Positions 53,262-61,560 of a stretch of DNA of 64,000 nucleotides are shown one piece after another. This DNA comes from Actinopolyspora mortivallis DSM 44261. GTDB lineage: Bacteria; Actinomycetota; Actinomycetes; Mycobacteriales; Pseudonocardiaceae. How positions within the stretch are numbered: position 1 is the first letter of the stretch; every line of letters starts with the position of its first letter. Location: assembly GCF_000384035.1 (NCBI RefSeq), contig NZ_KB913024.1, positions 2,041,584 to 2,105,583 on the forward strand, read 5' to 3'. A program made the translations under genes and the position numbers. The notes beneath the pieces were generated by a model. That model did no database searches and was not told the DNA's origin. It saw nothing but the letters and a program-made list of their open reading frames with translations.

Positions 53262-54821
53262 ATGAGCGACGAGGCGACCACTTTCGACTATGTCGTCGTC
53301 GGCGGCGGCAGTGCCGGAGCGGCCCTGGCCGCACGTCTTTCGGAGGATCCCGCCACCACAGTGTGCCTGCTGGAAGCGGGACCGACGGACCAGGACAAGC
53401 GTGAGGTCCTCGAGCTCAAACAGTGGATGTCCCTGCTGGAGTCCGGGTTCGACTGGGATTACCTGATCGAACCGCAGGAACAGGGCAACTCCTTCATGCG
53501 GCACGCACGTGCCAAGGTGCTGGGGGGTTGTTCCTCGCACAACTCCTGCATCGCCTTCTGGGCACCGGCCGAGGACCTCGACGAGTGGGAGTCCATGGGC
53601 GCCACCGGCTGGAGTGCCGCCGACGTCTTCCCCCTCTACAAACGGCTGGAGAACAACGACGCCCCGGGAGAGCACCACGGTCGGAGCGGCCCGGTCCGAC
53701 TGCGCAGCGTCCCGCCGAACGACCCCTGCGGCGCCGCGCTGCTGCGGGCCTGTGAACAGCAGGGTATCCCGATCACCGAGTTCAACTCGGGGCGCACCGT
53801 GACCCACGGGGCGAACTGGTTCCAGATCAACGCCTTCGAGGACGGAACCCGCGCCTCCTCCTCGGTCTCCTACCTGCACCCGATCATGGGCAACCGGCCG
53901 AACCTGGAGATCCGCACGGACGCGCGTGCCAAGAGGGTCGTTTTCGACGGTTCCCGCGCCACCGGTGTGGAGTACCTCGCCCCCGACGGGCTGCACACCA
54001 AGCGGGTCACCGCCCGGCGTGAGGTGGTGCTCAGCTCCGGAGCCATCGACACGCCCAAACTGCTGATGCTGTCCGGGATCGGCCCGGCCGAACACCTGCG
54101 TTCGGTGGGGGTGGACGTTCTCGTGGACTCCCCCGGGGTCGGCTCCAACCTGCAGGACCACCCGGAGGGGGTCATCGGCTGGGACGCGGCACAGCCGATG
54201 GTCCAGGACTCCACCCAGTGGTGGGAGATCGGCATCTTCACCACGACCGAACCCGGCCTGGACCGCCCCGACCTGATGTTCCACTTCGGGTCGGTGCCGT
54301 TCGACATGCACACCGTTCGCCAGGGCTACCCCAGCACCGAGAACGGCTTCTGCCTGACCCCGAACGTGACCCGGAGCCGTTCGGTCGGAACGGTGCGGCT
54401 GCGCAGCCGCGACTTCCGGGACAAACCGGCGGTGGACCCACGTTACTTCACCGACCCGCACGACATGCGGGTGATGACCCACGGGATCAGGCTGGCACGG
54501 GAGATCGTGAACCAGCCCGCCATGCGCGAGTGGGCCGGTGCCGAGCTGCACCCCGGACCGGACGTGCGGTCCGACGACGAGATCGCGGACTACCTGCGCA
54601 AGACGCACAACACGGTCTACCACCCAGCGGCCTCCGTACCGATGGGAGCCGATGACGACGTCAACACCCCGTTGGACTCCAGGCTGCGTGTCAAGGGGGT
54701 GCACGGGCTGCGGGTCGCGGACGCCTCGGCGATGCCCTTCCTGGTCGCGGTGAACCCGAACATCACCACCATGGCCATCGGGGAGAAGTGCTCCGACATG
54801 CTCAAGGAGGACGCCGCGTAA
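53262..54821 (+). CDS. codA: Choline oxidase (GMC flavoprotein)
   Basis: 519 residues. Oxidises choline to glycine betaine via betaine aldehyde with two O2, giving H2O2. The FAD motif VVVGGGSAGAALAARLSEDP opens the protein; GGCSSHNSCIAFW contains His93, equivalent to the histidine covalently bound to FAD in the Arthrobacter enzyme. The active-site Glu302 (QDHPEG), His341, His454 (TVYHP) and Asn498 (VNPN) all align with the catalytic set of that enzyme as I recall it, and long stretches (DFRDKPAVDPRYFTDP) are nearly the same. ATG 53262 has CAGGAGAG upstream; the longer frame to 52818 is a shadow over betB. A stable terminator follows. Confidence 0.93.
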   Translation: MSDEATTFDYVVVGGGSAGAALAARLSEDPATTVCLLEAGPTDQDKREVLELKQWMSLLESGFDWDYLIEPQEQGNSFMRHARAKVLGGCSSHNSCIAFWAPAEDLDEWESMGATGWSAADVFPLYKRLENNDAPGEHHGRSGPVRLRSVPPNDPCGAALLRACEQQGIPITEFNSGRTVTHGANWFQINAFEDGTRASSSVSYLHPIMGNRPNLEIRTDARAKRVVFDGSRATGVEYLAPDGLHTKRVTARREVVLSSGAIDTPKLLMLSGIGPAEHLRSVGVDVLVDSPGVGSNLQDHPEGVIGWDAAQPMVQDSTQWWEIGIFTTTEPGLDRPDLMFHFGSVPFDMHTVRQGYPSTENGFCLTPNVTRSRSVGTVRLRSRDFRDKPAVDPRYFTDPHDMRVMTHGIRLAREIVNQPAMREWAGAELHPGPDVRSDDEIADYLRKTHNTVYHPAASVPMGADDDVNTPLDSRLRVKGVHGLRVADASAMPFLVAVNPNITTMAIGEKCSDMLKEDAA

Positions 54822-54858
54822 CCGGCGGGAACCGGCTGTTTCCCGCCCCCGGCACACG

Positions 54859-54890
54859 AAGGGGAGGGCTCCGCGCGGAGCCCTCCCCTT
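54859..54890. terminator. Perfect 16-bp-stem hairpin between codA and the secreted-protein gene
   Basis: AAGGGGAGGGCTCCGC pairs fully with GCGGAGCCCTCCCCTT with no loop bases left over. It sits between convergent genes (codA ends 54821, the next gene ends 54909) and should stop transcription from both sides. The T tracts are short. Confidence 0.85.
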
Positions 54891-54908
54891 CTCACGAGAT
54901 ACCGGGGG

Positions 54909-55547
54909 TCAGCTTATCTCGGTCGTGGTCAACACGGGGTTGGGATCCGGGTAGCAGGAGGTCGGAACGTCGACCGTACCGAACACCGTGGAGACGTCGG
55001 CGTCGAAGGTGAGTCCGGGATCGGAGTAGCTGGTTCCGTACAGCTGGGTCTCGATCACCCCGGAGTCCCCGGCCTGCAGAGTGGCCGTCACCGTGGGCAG
55101 CTCGAACTCGGCACCTCCCGCGATGGGGCCCTCCACGTGGAGGGTGGCGACCCCGTCGCTCACCTCGATGGTCGGTGCGGGACTGCCGAGGTTGGAACCA
55201 CCGCTGAGCTCGGAGGAGACGTGGGTGGTGTTGTCGGGAACCGGCAGTTTCAGGTCCATGTTCTCGACCTGCTCCACCCCGTATCCGTTCACTTCGGAGG
55301 GAATGGTGTTGACCGCCGGGTCGATGACGATCTCGAACTGTTCGCCGGCGGCGACGCTGGTGGGGGCGGTCACCTCGGAATCCTGTTGGTAGCTGAATTC
55401 CTGGGCACCCAGGGGCGAGTCACCCGAGCACTCGAAGTTGTGCGAGAAGCTCTCCGCCACCGCGGGCTGGGCGAAAGCGATCACCGGAGCCACCGCGCAG
55501 GCCGCCGCGGTCAATAATCGTGCTCCCGAACGCGTGAAAGAAGCCAT
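54909..55547 (-). CDS. Secreted protein of unknown function
   Basis: 212 residues. Signal peptide at 1 to about 31 (LLTAAACAVAPVIAFAQPAVAES). The mature part is acidic, rich in Val, Thr and Ser, with beta-sheet character and two cysteines (FECSGD near the start, SCYPDP near the end) that could form a disulphide. It resembles the actinobacterial DUF6801-like secreted beta-sandwich proteins in outline, but this is an impression. ATG 55547 has AGAGGTGAG upstream; the longer frame start is not supported. No membrane anchor or enzymatic motif is seen. Confidence 0.75.
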   Translation of the reverse strand: MASFTRSGARLLTAAACAVAPVIAFAQPAVAESFSHNFECSGDSPLGAQEFSYQQDSEVTAPTSVAAGEQFEIVIDPAVNTIPSEVNGYGVEQVENMDLKLPVPDNTTHVSSELSGGSNLGSPAPTIEVSDGVATLHVEGPIAGGAEFELPTVTATLQAGDSGVIETQLYGTSYSDPGLTFDADVSTVFGTVDVPTSCYPDPNPVLTTTEIS

Positions 55548-55912
55548 CGTTCTCACCTCTGAACAAGGAAAAGTCCATTTCCGATGAAATGTCGCGCGAC
55601 AGCAGAAATATCTACCCACCGGTAAGGCATTCCGTCAATAAGCCCCCGTGAAACCCCCGGTAAAACAAAAAAAGAGTGAGCACTAATCGTGATATTTTTC
55701 GCGGAAAATTTCACCGGAAAACCGCAGTAACCCCCACCCACACGGCTCTTGTCATCGTCGCGAACGGCACCCACCGTGATCACACTGCTGCATCCGGGTG
55801 TTATTCCCGCTACTTCCCCAAGAACCGCCTTCCGGGAGGACACGCTACGAAGCGACGAGCCCCTCCGAGGAGGGAACCGCTCGTCCCACACGGCCCTTCG
55901 GATCAACCCTAG
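55548..55912. other. Divergent upstream region of the secreted-protein and HAD genes
   Basis: About 365 bp, no gene recognised. Positions 55560-55720 are clearly AT-rich compared with the rest of the window and probably include the promoter of the leftward secreted-protein gene. The rightmost part merges into the operator at 55913. Confidence 0.5.
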
Positions 55913-55940
55913 TCAGCATACCGACTAGACGGTATGCTGA
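55913..55940 (+). promoter_or_regulatory. Operator and likely promoter of the HAD-APH-ACAD operon
   Basis: Perfect 11-bp arms TCAGCATACCG and CGGTATGCTGA flank ACTAGA; the core TACCGACTAGACGGTA (55919-55934) matches the palindrome at 60528-60543 in 15 of 16 bases. TATGCT at 55933-55938 is a fair -10 box placed so that transcription could begin at or next to the ATG at 55947, which has no ribosome site: a leaderless start under direct repressor control (inference). Confidence 0.75.
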
Positions 55941-55946
55941 CCACCC

Positions 55947-56615
55947 ATGAGGACGGAGTCCGCTGTCGACGCCGTGGTCTTCGACTACGGAGGCGTGCTG
56001 ACCGCCCCCGGGAAACAGGCCGTCGAGTCCTGGACCCGGGCGGAAGGCATCCGCAGGGAGAGCTTCACCACGACACTACGGGAGTGGGCGGGGCGCGACG
56101 CACCCGAGGGCACCCCGCTGCACCGGCTGGAAACCGGGGAACTGGCGCTGGAGGAGTTCAACGGCCTGCTGGCCGCACGACTACGCCACGAGGACGGCAC
56201 CCGTGTTCCCCCGCGGGGACTGCTCGAACGGCTGTTCTCCTTCATGCCCCTGGACGAACGGATGCTCGACCTGGTACGGAGCCTGCGGAAGGAGGGTCTG
56301 CGCACCGCCCTACTGTCCAACAGCTGGGGAAACAGTTACCCCTGGGACCGGATCGGCCCCCTGTTCGAACAGGCGGTGATCTCGGGCGAGGTGGGGATGC
56401 GCAAACCCGACCCGGAGATCTACCACCTCCTGTCGGACCGGATGGAGTTGTCTCCGGAACGCATCCTGTTCGTCGACGACCTCCGGGCCAACACCGCGGC
56501 GGCGCAGCGTACGGGGATGCGCGCCGTCCTTCATCACGACGTCGAACGAACCCGGCGAGCCGTCCGGGAGCACCTCGACGGAGCCCAACGACAGCACCAC
56601 GGGGAGCGAGGATGA
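55947..56615 (+). CDS. HAD-superfamily hydrolase (ACAD10 HAD-domain-like)
   Basis: 222 residues. HAD motifs: DAVVFDYGGVLT (nucleophile Asp), LLSNSWG (motif II), and GMRKPDPEIY with FVDDLRANT (motifs III/IV). The nucleophile Asp is followed by Tyr-Gly-Gly, as in the epoxide-hydrolase N-terminal/ACAD10 type, so it may be a phosphatase or a non-catalytic partner. First gene of the operon; its TGA overlaps the APH start by four bases. The order HAD, APH, ACAD repeats the domain order of animal ACAD10. Confidence 0.87.
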   Translation: MRTESAVDAVVFDYGGVLTAPGKQAVESWTRAEGIRRESFTTTLREWAGRDAPEGTPLHRLETGELALEEFNGLLAARLRHEDGTRVPPRGLLERLFSFMPLDERMLDLVRSLRKEGLRTALLSNSWGNSYPWDRIGPLFEQAVISGEVGMRKPDPEIYHLLSDRMELSPERILFVDDLRANTAAAQRTGMRAVLHHDVERTRRAVREHLDGAQRQHHGERG

Positions 56616-57652
56616 CCGAAGACACCGACCGGGGACACCCGCCCGGCCTCGACCTGGAACGGTTGCGAACCTACCTGGACGACAACCACCCGGGCTTTCA
56701 CAACGGCGGTCTGCGTGCGGAGCTGATCCAGGGCGGAAGATCCAACCTCACCTACCGGCTCACGGACGGCGAGCACGAGTGGGTGTTGCGACGTCCTCCC
56801 CTCGGACACGTGCTGGCCACGGCACACGACATGGGAAGGGAGTACCGCGTCGTCTCGGCCTTGGCCGACACCGGTGTTCCCGTGCCACGCACCCACCTGC
56901 TCTGCACCGAGGACGAGGTGATCGGGGCTCCGTTCTACGTCATGGACTTCGTCCCGGGCCGCACCTACCGCTCGCCCGAGGAGATCGCGACGCTGGACCG
57001 GCGGCAACGCCGGGAACTGGCCCTGCGGATGACCGAGACCCTCGCACGGCTGCACGGGATCGATCCGGACTCGGTGGGTCTGTCGGACTTCGGACGGCCG
57101 GAAGGGTTCCTCCACCGTCAGCTGCGGCGCTGGAGCAAACAGCTCGACGCCTCGTACAGCAGGGAGATCCCCGGCATCGTCGAGCTCCGGGACCGGTTGG
57201 CGGAGACGGTTCCGGAGAACGGCTCCACGGCCGTGGTCCACGGTGACTACCGGCTGGACAACCTGTTGGCCGACGAGAACGGCGAGATCCGTGCCGTGCT
57301 GGACTGGGAGATGGCCACCCTCGGTGACCCGCTCACCGACCTGGGACTGCTGGTCGTCTACTGGGAGGGGCTCAGCGGTATCAGGAACAATCCCGTCGCC
57401 ACGGGTGTGGGTCCCGAGCACGGCTTTCCCTCGGCGGGCGAGCTGGTGGAACACTACGTCGCCCACAGCGGGGTCGACGTGTCCGGACTGGACTGGTACG
57501 TCGCCTTCGGCTTCTTCAAGATAGCCGTCATTCTCGAAGGAATCCACTACCGCTACACCCAGGGAAAAACCGTCGGAGACGGTTTCGAGCACGTTGGCGA
57601 CATGGTGGAGCCCCTCGTTCGTCAGGGGCTTTCCAACACACAGGAGATATGA
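56612..57652 (+). CDS. APH-like kinase (ACAD10/ACAD11 kinase-domain homologue)
   Basis: 346 residues. Aminoglycoside-phosphotransferase fold: IQGGRSNLTYRL (nucleotide loop), VLRRPPLGHVLATAHDMGREYRV (Lys/Glu region), the catalytic HGDYRLDN and metal-binding LDWEMATLGDP. RRPPLGHVLATAHDMGRE is a signature of the ACAD10/11-associated kinase rather than of antibiotic resistance enzymes. In that system it phosphorylates the 4-hydroxy group of a hydroxyacyl-CoA. Coupled to both neighbours: ATGA overlap before, direct TGA-ATG after. Confidence 0.9.
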   Translation: MTEDTDRGHPPGLDLERLRTYLDDNHPGFHNGGLRAELIQGGRSNLTYRLTDGEHEWVLRRPPLGHVLATAHDMGREYRVVSALADTGVPVPRTHLLCTEDEVIGAPFYVMDFVPGRTYRSPEEIATLDRRQRRELALRMTETLARLHGIDPDSVGLSDFGRPEGFLHRQLRRWSKQLDASYSREIPGIVELRDRLAETVPENGSTAVVHGDYRLDNLLADENGEIRAVLDWEMATLGDPLTDLGLLVVYWEGLSGIRNNPVATGVGPEHGFPSAGELVEHYVAHSGVDVSGLDWYVAFGFFKIAVILEGIHYRYTQGKTVGDGFEHVGDMVEPLVRQGLSNTQEI

Positions 57653-58855
57653 ATGGATTTCGCTTTTGATGAACGAACCGAACAACTGCGTTCGGAACTG
57701 AACTCCTTCATGGACAGCCACGTGTACCCGGCCGAGGAGGAGTTCGACCGCCAGGCCGAGAACAGCGGCTGGCGGATCCCTCCGGTGGTGGACGAGCTCA
57801 AGGCGGAGGCCCGCTCCCGGGGACTGTGGAACCTCTTCCTTCCCGGGGAGCACGGAGCCGGGCTGACGAACCTGCAGTACGCACCGCTCGCCGAGATCAC
57901 CGGACACAGCCCGCACCTGGCCCCTCCCGCCCTGAACTGCGCGGCTCCGGACACGGGCAACATGGAGGTGCTGGCCATGTTCGGAAGCCAGCGGCAACGC
58001 GAGCAGTGGCTGACCCCGCTGTTGAACGGCGAGATCCGTTCCGCCTTCTGCATGACGGAGCCGGAGGTCGCCTCGGCCGACGCGACCAACATACGGACCA
58101 GCATCCGGCGTGAGGGCGACGAGTACGTGATCAACGGTCGCAAGTGGTGGTCCTCCGGGGCGATGAACCCCTCCTGCCGGATCCTGATCGTGATGGGCAA
58201 GACCGACCCCACCGCCGAACGACACCGCCAGCAGAGCATGGTGCTGGTCCCGGTCGACACTCCGGGAGTGCGCGTTCGCCGCGGCATGACCGTGTTCGGC
58301 TACTCCGACGGCGACCACGGCGGACACGCCGAGATCGACTTCGACGAGGTCCGGGTGCCCGCCTCCAACATCATCTCCGGGGAGGGCGAGGGGTTCACCA
58401 TCGCCCAGGCACGACTGGGGCCCGGCCGGATCCACCACTGTATGCGTGCCATCGGCATGGCCGAACGCGCCCTGCGCCTGATGTGCGAACGCGCGCTGCA
58501 CCGCGAGTCCTTCGGGCGTCCGCTGGCCGAACAGGGCATGGTCCAGCACTGGATCGCCGACGCCAGGGTCCGTATCGAGTCGGTACGCCAGCTGGTGCTG
58601 AAAACGGCCTGGCTGATGGACACGGTGGGTAACAAGGGCGCACACACGGAGATCCAGGCCATCAAGGTGGCCGTCCCGGAGATGGCCACCACCGTGATCG
58701 ACCGTGCCATCCAGGCACACGGCGGAGCCGGGGTGAGCCAGGACACGCCGCTGGCCAACCTCTACGCCCACGCCCGCACCCTGCACATCGTGGACGGACC
58801 GGACGAGGTGCACCTGCGCTCGCTGGCTCGTCGTGAACTCTCGCGGTACCGCTGA
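57653..58855 (+). CDS. Acyl-CoA dehydrogenase, ACAD10/ACAD11 type
   Basis: 400 residues. Flavin acyl-CoA dehydrogenase fold with [32 protein letters not shown] and the helix [19 protein letters not shown]. The C-terminal sequence [13 protein letters not shown] carries Asp381 where classic dehydrogenases have the catalytic Glu; this is the ACAD11-like hallmark (human ACAD11 reads ADGPDEVH from memory). ATG directly follows the kinase stop. With the kinase it would eliminate phosphate from a 4-phospho-acyl-CoA, giving a product open to beta-oxidation. Confidence 0.92.
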   Translation: MDFAFDERTEQLRSELNSFMDSHVYPAEEEFDRQAENSGWRIPPVVDELKAEARSRGLWNLFLPGEHGAGLTNLQYAPLAEITGHSPHLAPPALNCAAPDTGNMEVLAMFGSQRQREQWLTPLLNGEIRSAFCMTEPEVASADATNIRTSIRREGDEYVINGRKWWSSGAMNPSCRILIVMGKTDPTAERHRQQSMVLVPVDTPGVRVRRGMTVFGYSDGDHGGHAEIDFDEVRVPASNIISGEGEGFTIAQARLGPGRIHHCMRAIGMAERALRLMCERALHRESFGRPLAEQGMVQHWIADARVRIESVRQLVLKTAWLMDTVGNKGAHTEIQAIKVAVPEMATTVIDRAIQAHGGAGVSQDTPLANLYAHARTLHIVDGPDEVHLRSLARRELSRYR

Positions 58856-58945
58856 GACCGCACCGCTCCCCTCGGGGAGCTTCCGGTGGAGGAGTCCACC
58901 ACCGATCCGAGGCAGACACCGAACACCACACGAGGGAGGACGATC

Positions 58946-59398
58946 ATGCCCGTTTTCGCCAACGCCGACCAGCTGCGCGCCGCCGAGGGAACCACACTCG
59001 GCACCAGTCCCTGGTGGACGGTCACCCAGGAGATGATCGACGAGTTCGCCCGGGCCACCGGGGATCACCAGTGGATCCACGTCGACCGGGAGCGGGCGGC
59101 CAGCGGCCCCTTCGGCGCTCCCATCGCCCACGGATTCCTGACGCTGAGCATGATCAGCGCGCTCAACGCCCAGATCTACGGGTTCGAGGGAGCGCGTATG
59201 GTGATCAACTACGGGTTGAACAAGGTCCGCTTCCCCAGCCCCGTGAAGGTCGACAGTCGGGTGCGCGCCAGCTCCGAACTCTCCGAGGTGGCCGACCAGG
59301 GTGAGGCGCTGCAGATGAGCCTGCGGACGACCGTGGAGCTCGAAGGGTCGGACAAGCCGGCCTGTGTCGCCGAGGTCCTCTCCCGGGTCGTGTTCTGA
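58946..59398 (+). CDS. MaoC-type (R)-specific enoyl-CoA hydratase
   Basis: 150 residues. Hot-dog fold with the hydratase-2 dyad in ATGDHQWIHVD (Asp40, His45) and GAPIAHGFLTLSM. It hydrates trans-2-enoyl-CoA to the (R)-3-hydroxy form. GGGAGGA precedes ATG 58946. It lies 90 bp after the dehydrogenase on the same strand, ends at a strong hairpin, and probably processes the enoyl-CoA made by the upstream enzymes. Confidence 0.88.
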   Translation: MPVFANADQLRAAEGTTLGTSPWWTVTQEMIDEFARATGDHQWIHVDRERAASGPFGAPIAHGFLTLSMISALNAQIYGFEGARMVINYGLNKVRFPSPVKVDSRVRASSELSEVADQGEALQMSLRTTVELEGSDKPACVAEVLSRVVF

Positions 59399-59409
59399 GA
59401 CCGTGACGT

Positions 59410-59440
59410 GCGGTCCGCCGACGGGAGGTCGGCGGACCGC
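59410..59440. terminator. Bidirectional hairpin between maoC-like and oxidoreductase genes
   Basis: Perfect 13-bp stem GCGGTCCGCCGAC with its complement, five-base loop GGGAG. It lies between convergent stops (59398 and 59472). No T-run, but very stable. Confidence 0.82.
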
Positions 59441-59471
59441 ACCAGCGGACCGGCACCCCGGTGGAGGGTAC

Positions 59472-60461
59472 TCACTCGTTGGTGTAAACCACCCGTCCCA
59501 CGGTGTGGCCGTCGGCCACCCGTTGGGCCGCCTCCGTCAACTCGTCCAGAGTGACCCGCTCACTGACCAGCGGGGAGATCCTCCCCTCCTCAGCCATGCG
59601 GCAGAGATCCCGGTGGGCCTCCCGCACCGCCCGCGGATCCCGCTCGTTGTACAGGCCCCAGTGCAGCCCCACGATCGAGTAGTTCTTGATCAACGCGTGG
59701 TTCAGCCCCGGTGTGGGGATCCGCCCGCTCGCGAAACCGATCACCAGAATACGTCCCTCGAAGGCGACGCACTTGGTCGAACGCTCGTAGGCCTCGCCAC
59801 CGACCGGGTCGTAGACCACGTCGGCACCGGCTCCCGAGGTGAGGTCCTTGACCACGTCGACGAAGTCCTCGGTGTGCCGGTCCACGACCACGTCGGCTCC
59901 GAGCTCGCGAGCCACACGGGCCTTCTCGGCCCCTCCCACGACACCCACGACGGTGGCTCCCGCCGCCTTGCCGAGCTGGACGGCCGCGCTTCCGACTCCT
60001 CCCGAGGCCGCGTGCACGAGCAGCGTCTCCCCCGGGCGCAGCCCGGCTCTGCGGTGCAGCCCGAACCATCCGGTCTGGTATCCGATGAACAGCGACGCGG
60101 CCTCCGCGTCGGACAGCTCGGGAGGAGCGTGGAAAGTCCGGGCGGCGTCCATCAGGGCGTACTCGGCGAAACCCCCGTGCGGAACGGCCCCGGCTCCTAT
60201 CACCCTGTCCCCCGGGGACAGTCCGTCCACCCCGGCGGCCGTTTCGACCACCTCACCGCAGAGTTCGACCCCCGGTGTGAACGGCGGTTCGGGCCGGACC
60301 TGGTACTCGCCCGCACACATCAGCACGTCGGGAAAGTTGACCGGACACGCCCGCACGCGCACGACGAGCTGCCCCTCCGCCGGTGCGGGAACCGGTTCCT
60401 CCCGCACGAGTTCGAGCGCCTCGCGCGGCTGGGCCAAGCGACGGACTCTCAGAGCACGCAC
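59472..60461 (-). CDS. Zinc-free quinone oxidoreductase-like MDR enzyme
   Basis: 329 residues. Medium-chain dehydrogenase fold of the zeta-crystallin/quinone reductase branch: NFPDVLMCAGEYQ, VHAASGGVGSAAVQLGKAAGA (NADPH site), GADVVYDPVGGEAYER; the zinc cysteines are missing. In lipid pathways such enzymes reduce enoyl-CoA or related double bonds. The GTG start has AGGAGG upstream. A 16-bp palindrome of the local regulon lies 67 bp upstream of the start. Confidence 0.87.
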   Translation of the reverse strand: MRALRVRRLAQPREALELVREEPVPAPAEGQLVVRVRACPVNFPDVLMCAGEYQVRPEPPFTPGVELCGEVVETAAGVDGLSPGDRVIGAGAVPHGGFAEYALMDAARTFHAPPELSDAEAASLFIGYQTGWFGLHRRAGLRPGETLLVHAASGGVGSAAVQLGKAAGATVVGVVGGAEKARVARELGADVVVDRHTEDFVDVVKDLTSGAGADVVYDPVGGEAYERSTKCVAFEGRILVIGFASGRIPTPGLNHALIKNYSIVGLHWGLYNERDPRAVREAHRDLCRMAEEGRISPLVSERVTLDELTEAAQRVADGHTVGRVVYTNE

Positions 60462-60527
60462 AGTCCACCTCCTGCGCCTCTCGGACTCGGGCTGTCGTGA
60501 GAGGCGGTCGATTCGTTCCAGAACATG

Positions 60528-60543
60528 TACCGACTAGTCGGTA
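60528..60543 (-). promoter_or_regulatory. 16-bp palindromic operator TACCGACTAGTCGGTA
   Basis: Perfect palindrome upstream of the leftward oxidoreductase gene. It shares 15 of 16 bases with the site before the HAD operon and 13 of 16 with the site before the TetR gene. Most likely the binding site of the TetR protein encoded next door. Confidence 0.78.
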
Positions 60544-60672
60544 TGGCAGTGTTGTGTCGCGCGGACATACCCTCGGCAAGGCCGTCGCACCGGTTCCTCC
60601 CCGATCCCGACACGAAACCCGGACGAGGGCACACCGCCGCACACCCGTCGAGCGCCCGGAGGGCGCACACGG

Positions 60673-61296
60673 TCACACGCGCAGGGCGTCCAACAGCAGA
60701 TCCGCGAACTGCTCCCCCACCTGCCGAGCGCTCATCGGACCGTCCCTGCGGTACCAGAAGCCCAGGTGATGCACGGCTCCGAAGAAGAAGTCCACCACCA
60801 GCTCGGCCGAGCGGTCCGCACGGAACACCCCGGAGGCCTGCCCCTCCTCGATCAACCCGCGCACCCGCTCGTGGTATCTGCGGCGCTGGGCACGCACCTC
60901 GGCCTGCTTGTCCGGATGCAGCAGGTGCATCGAACGGAAGAAGATCACGGTGTCCTCCAGGTGCGTGACCGTGGTGACCACCACGTCGACGGCCACGGCC
61001 CGCAGACGCCGCTGGACCGACTCCGTGCTGTCCGCCGCCTGTTCCATACGCGCCGTCTGCACGCGCAGCACCCGGGCGTATATCTCGTAGAGCAGGTCGT
61101 CCTTGGAGCCGAAATAGTGGTACATGGCTCCCTTGGTGACCCCGGCGGCGTCCACGATCTGCTGCACGGAGGTCGTCTCGAAACCGTGTTCCGCGAACAA
61201 CCGGGTCGCCGCCGCCAACAGTCGCTGGGGCACCGGCTCCGGTTCCGGTTCCCGGACCACTTGTTCGCCCCCCTCGGGGGACATCTCCGCCGCCAT
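60673..61296 (-). CDS. TetR-family repressor of the lipid-catabolic regulon
   Basis: 207 residues. TetR domain: RLLAAATRLFAEHGFETTSVQQIVDAAGVTKGAMYHYFGSKDDLL; the ligand domain has FFFGAVHHLGFWYRRDG, typical of acyl-CoA-responsive actinobacterial TetR proteins. ATG 61296 has GGAGG upstream; the longer frame to 61488 lacks a good start. A palindrome at 61494-61507 lies 198 bp upstream, and two related sites control neighbouring catabolic genes, so it is probably autoregulated. Confidence 0.88.
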   Translation of the reverse strand: MAAEMSPEGGEQVVREPEPEPVPQRLLAAATRLFAEHGFETTSVQQIVDAAGVTKGAMYHYFGSKDDLLYEIYARVLRVQTARMEQAADSTESVQRRLRAVAVDVVVTTVTHLEDTVIFFRSMHLLHPDKQAEVRAQRRRYHERVRGLIEEGQASGVFRADRSAELVVDFFFGAVHHLGFWYRRDGPMSARQVGEQFADLLLDALRV

Positions 61297-61493
61297 GATC
61301 CCTCCCTGTGTTCCGGCCCGGGGCGCCCGTGCCGGGACCGGACTCGCCGCTCCCGCTCCGGAGCGGGTGGCCCGCCGGCCGGCACCCACACGTGCGGCCC
61401 CTCCGCGGGTCCCGCCTCCGGAACAGCGCCCCGTTCCGGTCGAATCGTTCAAGTCCACCGAACGTCTCCCGACGGACCCCGGAAACACAGGGT

Positions 61494-61507
61494 ACCGACC
61501 GGTCGGT
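61494..61507 (-). promoter_or_regulatory. 14-bp palindromic operator ACCGACCGGTCGGT
   Basis: Perfect palindrome between the SDR stop (61561) and the TetR start (61296). Same consensus as 55919-55934 and 60528-60543, so probably the autoregulatory site of the TetR gene. Confidence 0.72.
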
Positions 61508-61560
61508 CCCCCGCGTCTGAAGCGGCCCCCGTAACACCCTCCCCGGGGACGTCACACCGT

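Noticed and set aside
56612-57652. Aminoglycoside resistance kinase
   Set aside because: The APH fold is present, but the ACAD10/11-type signature and coupling to an acyl-CoA dehydrogenase speak for a lipid kinase, not drug resistance.
56534-59131. 865-codon open frame on the minus strand
   Set aside because: Antisense to HAD, kinase, dehydrogenase and hydratase genes that carry intact catalytic motifs.
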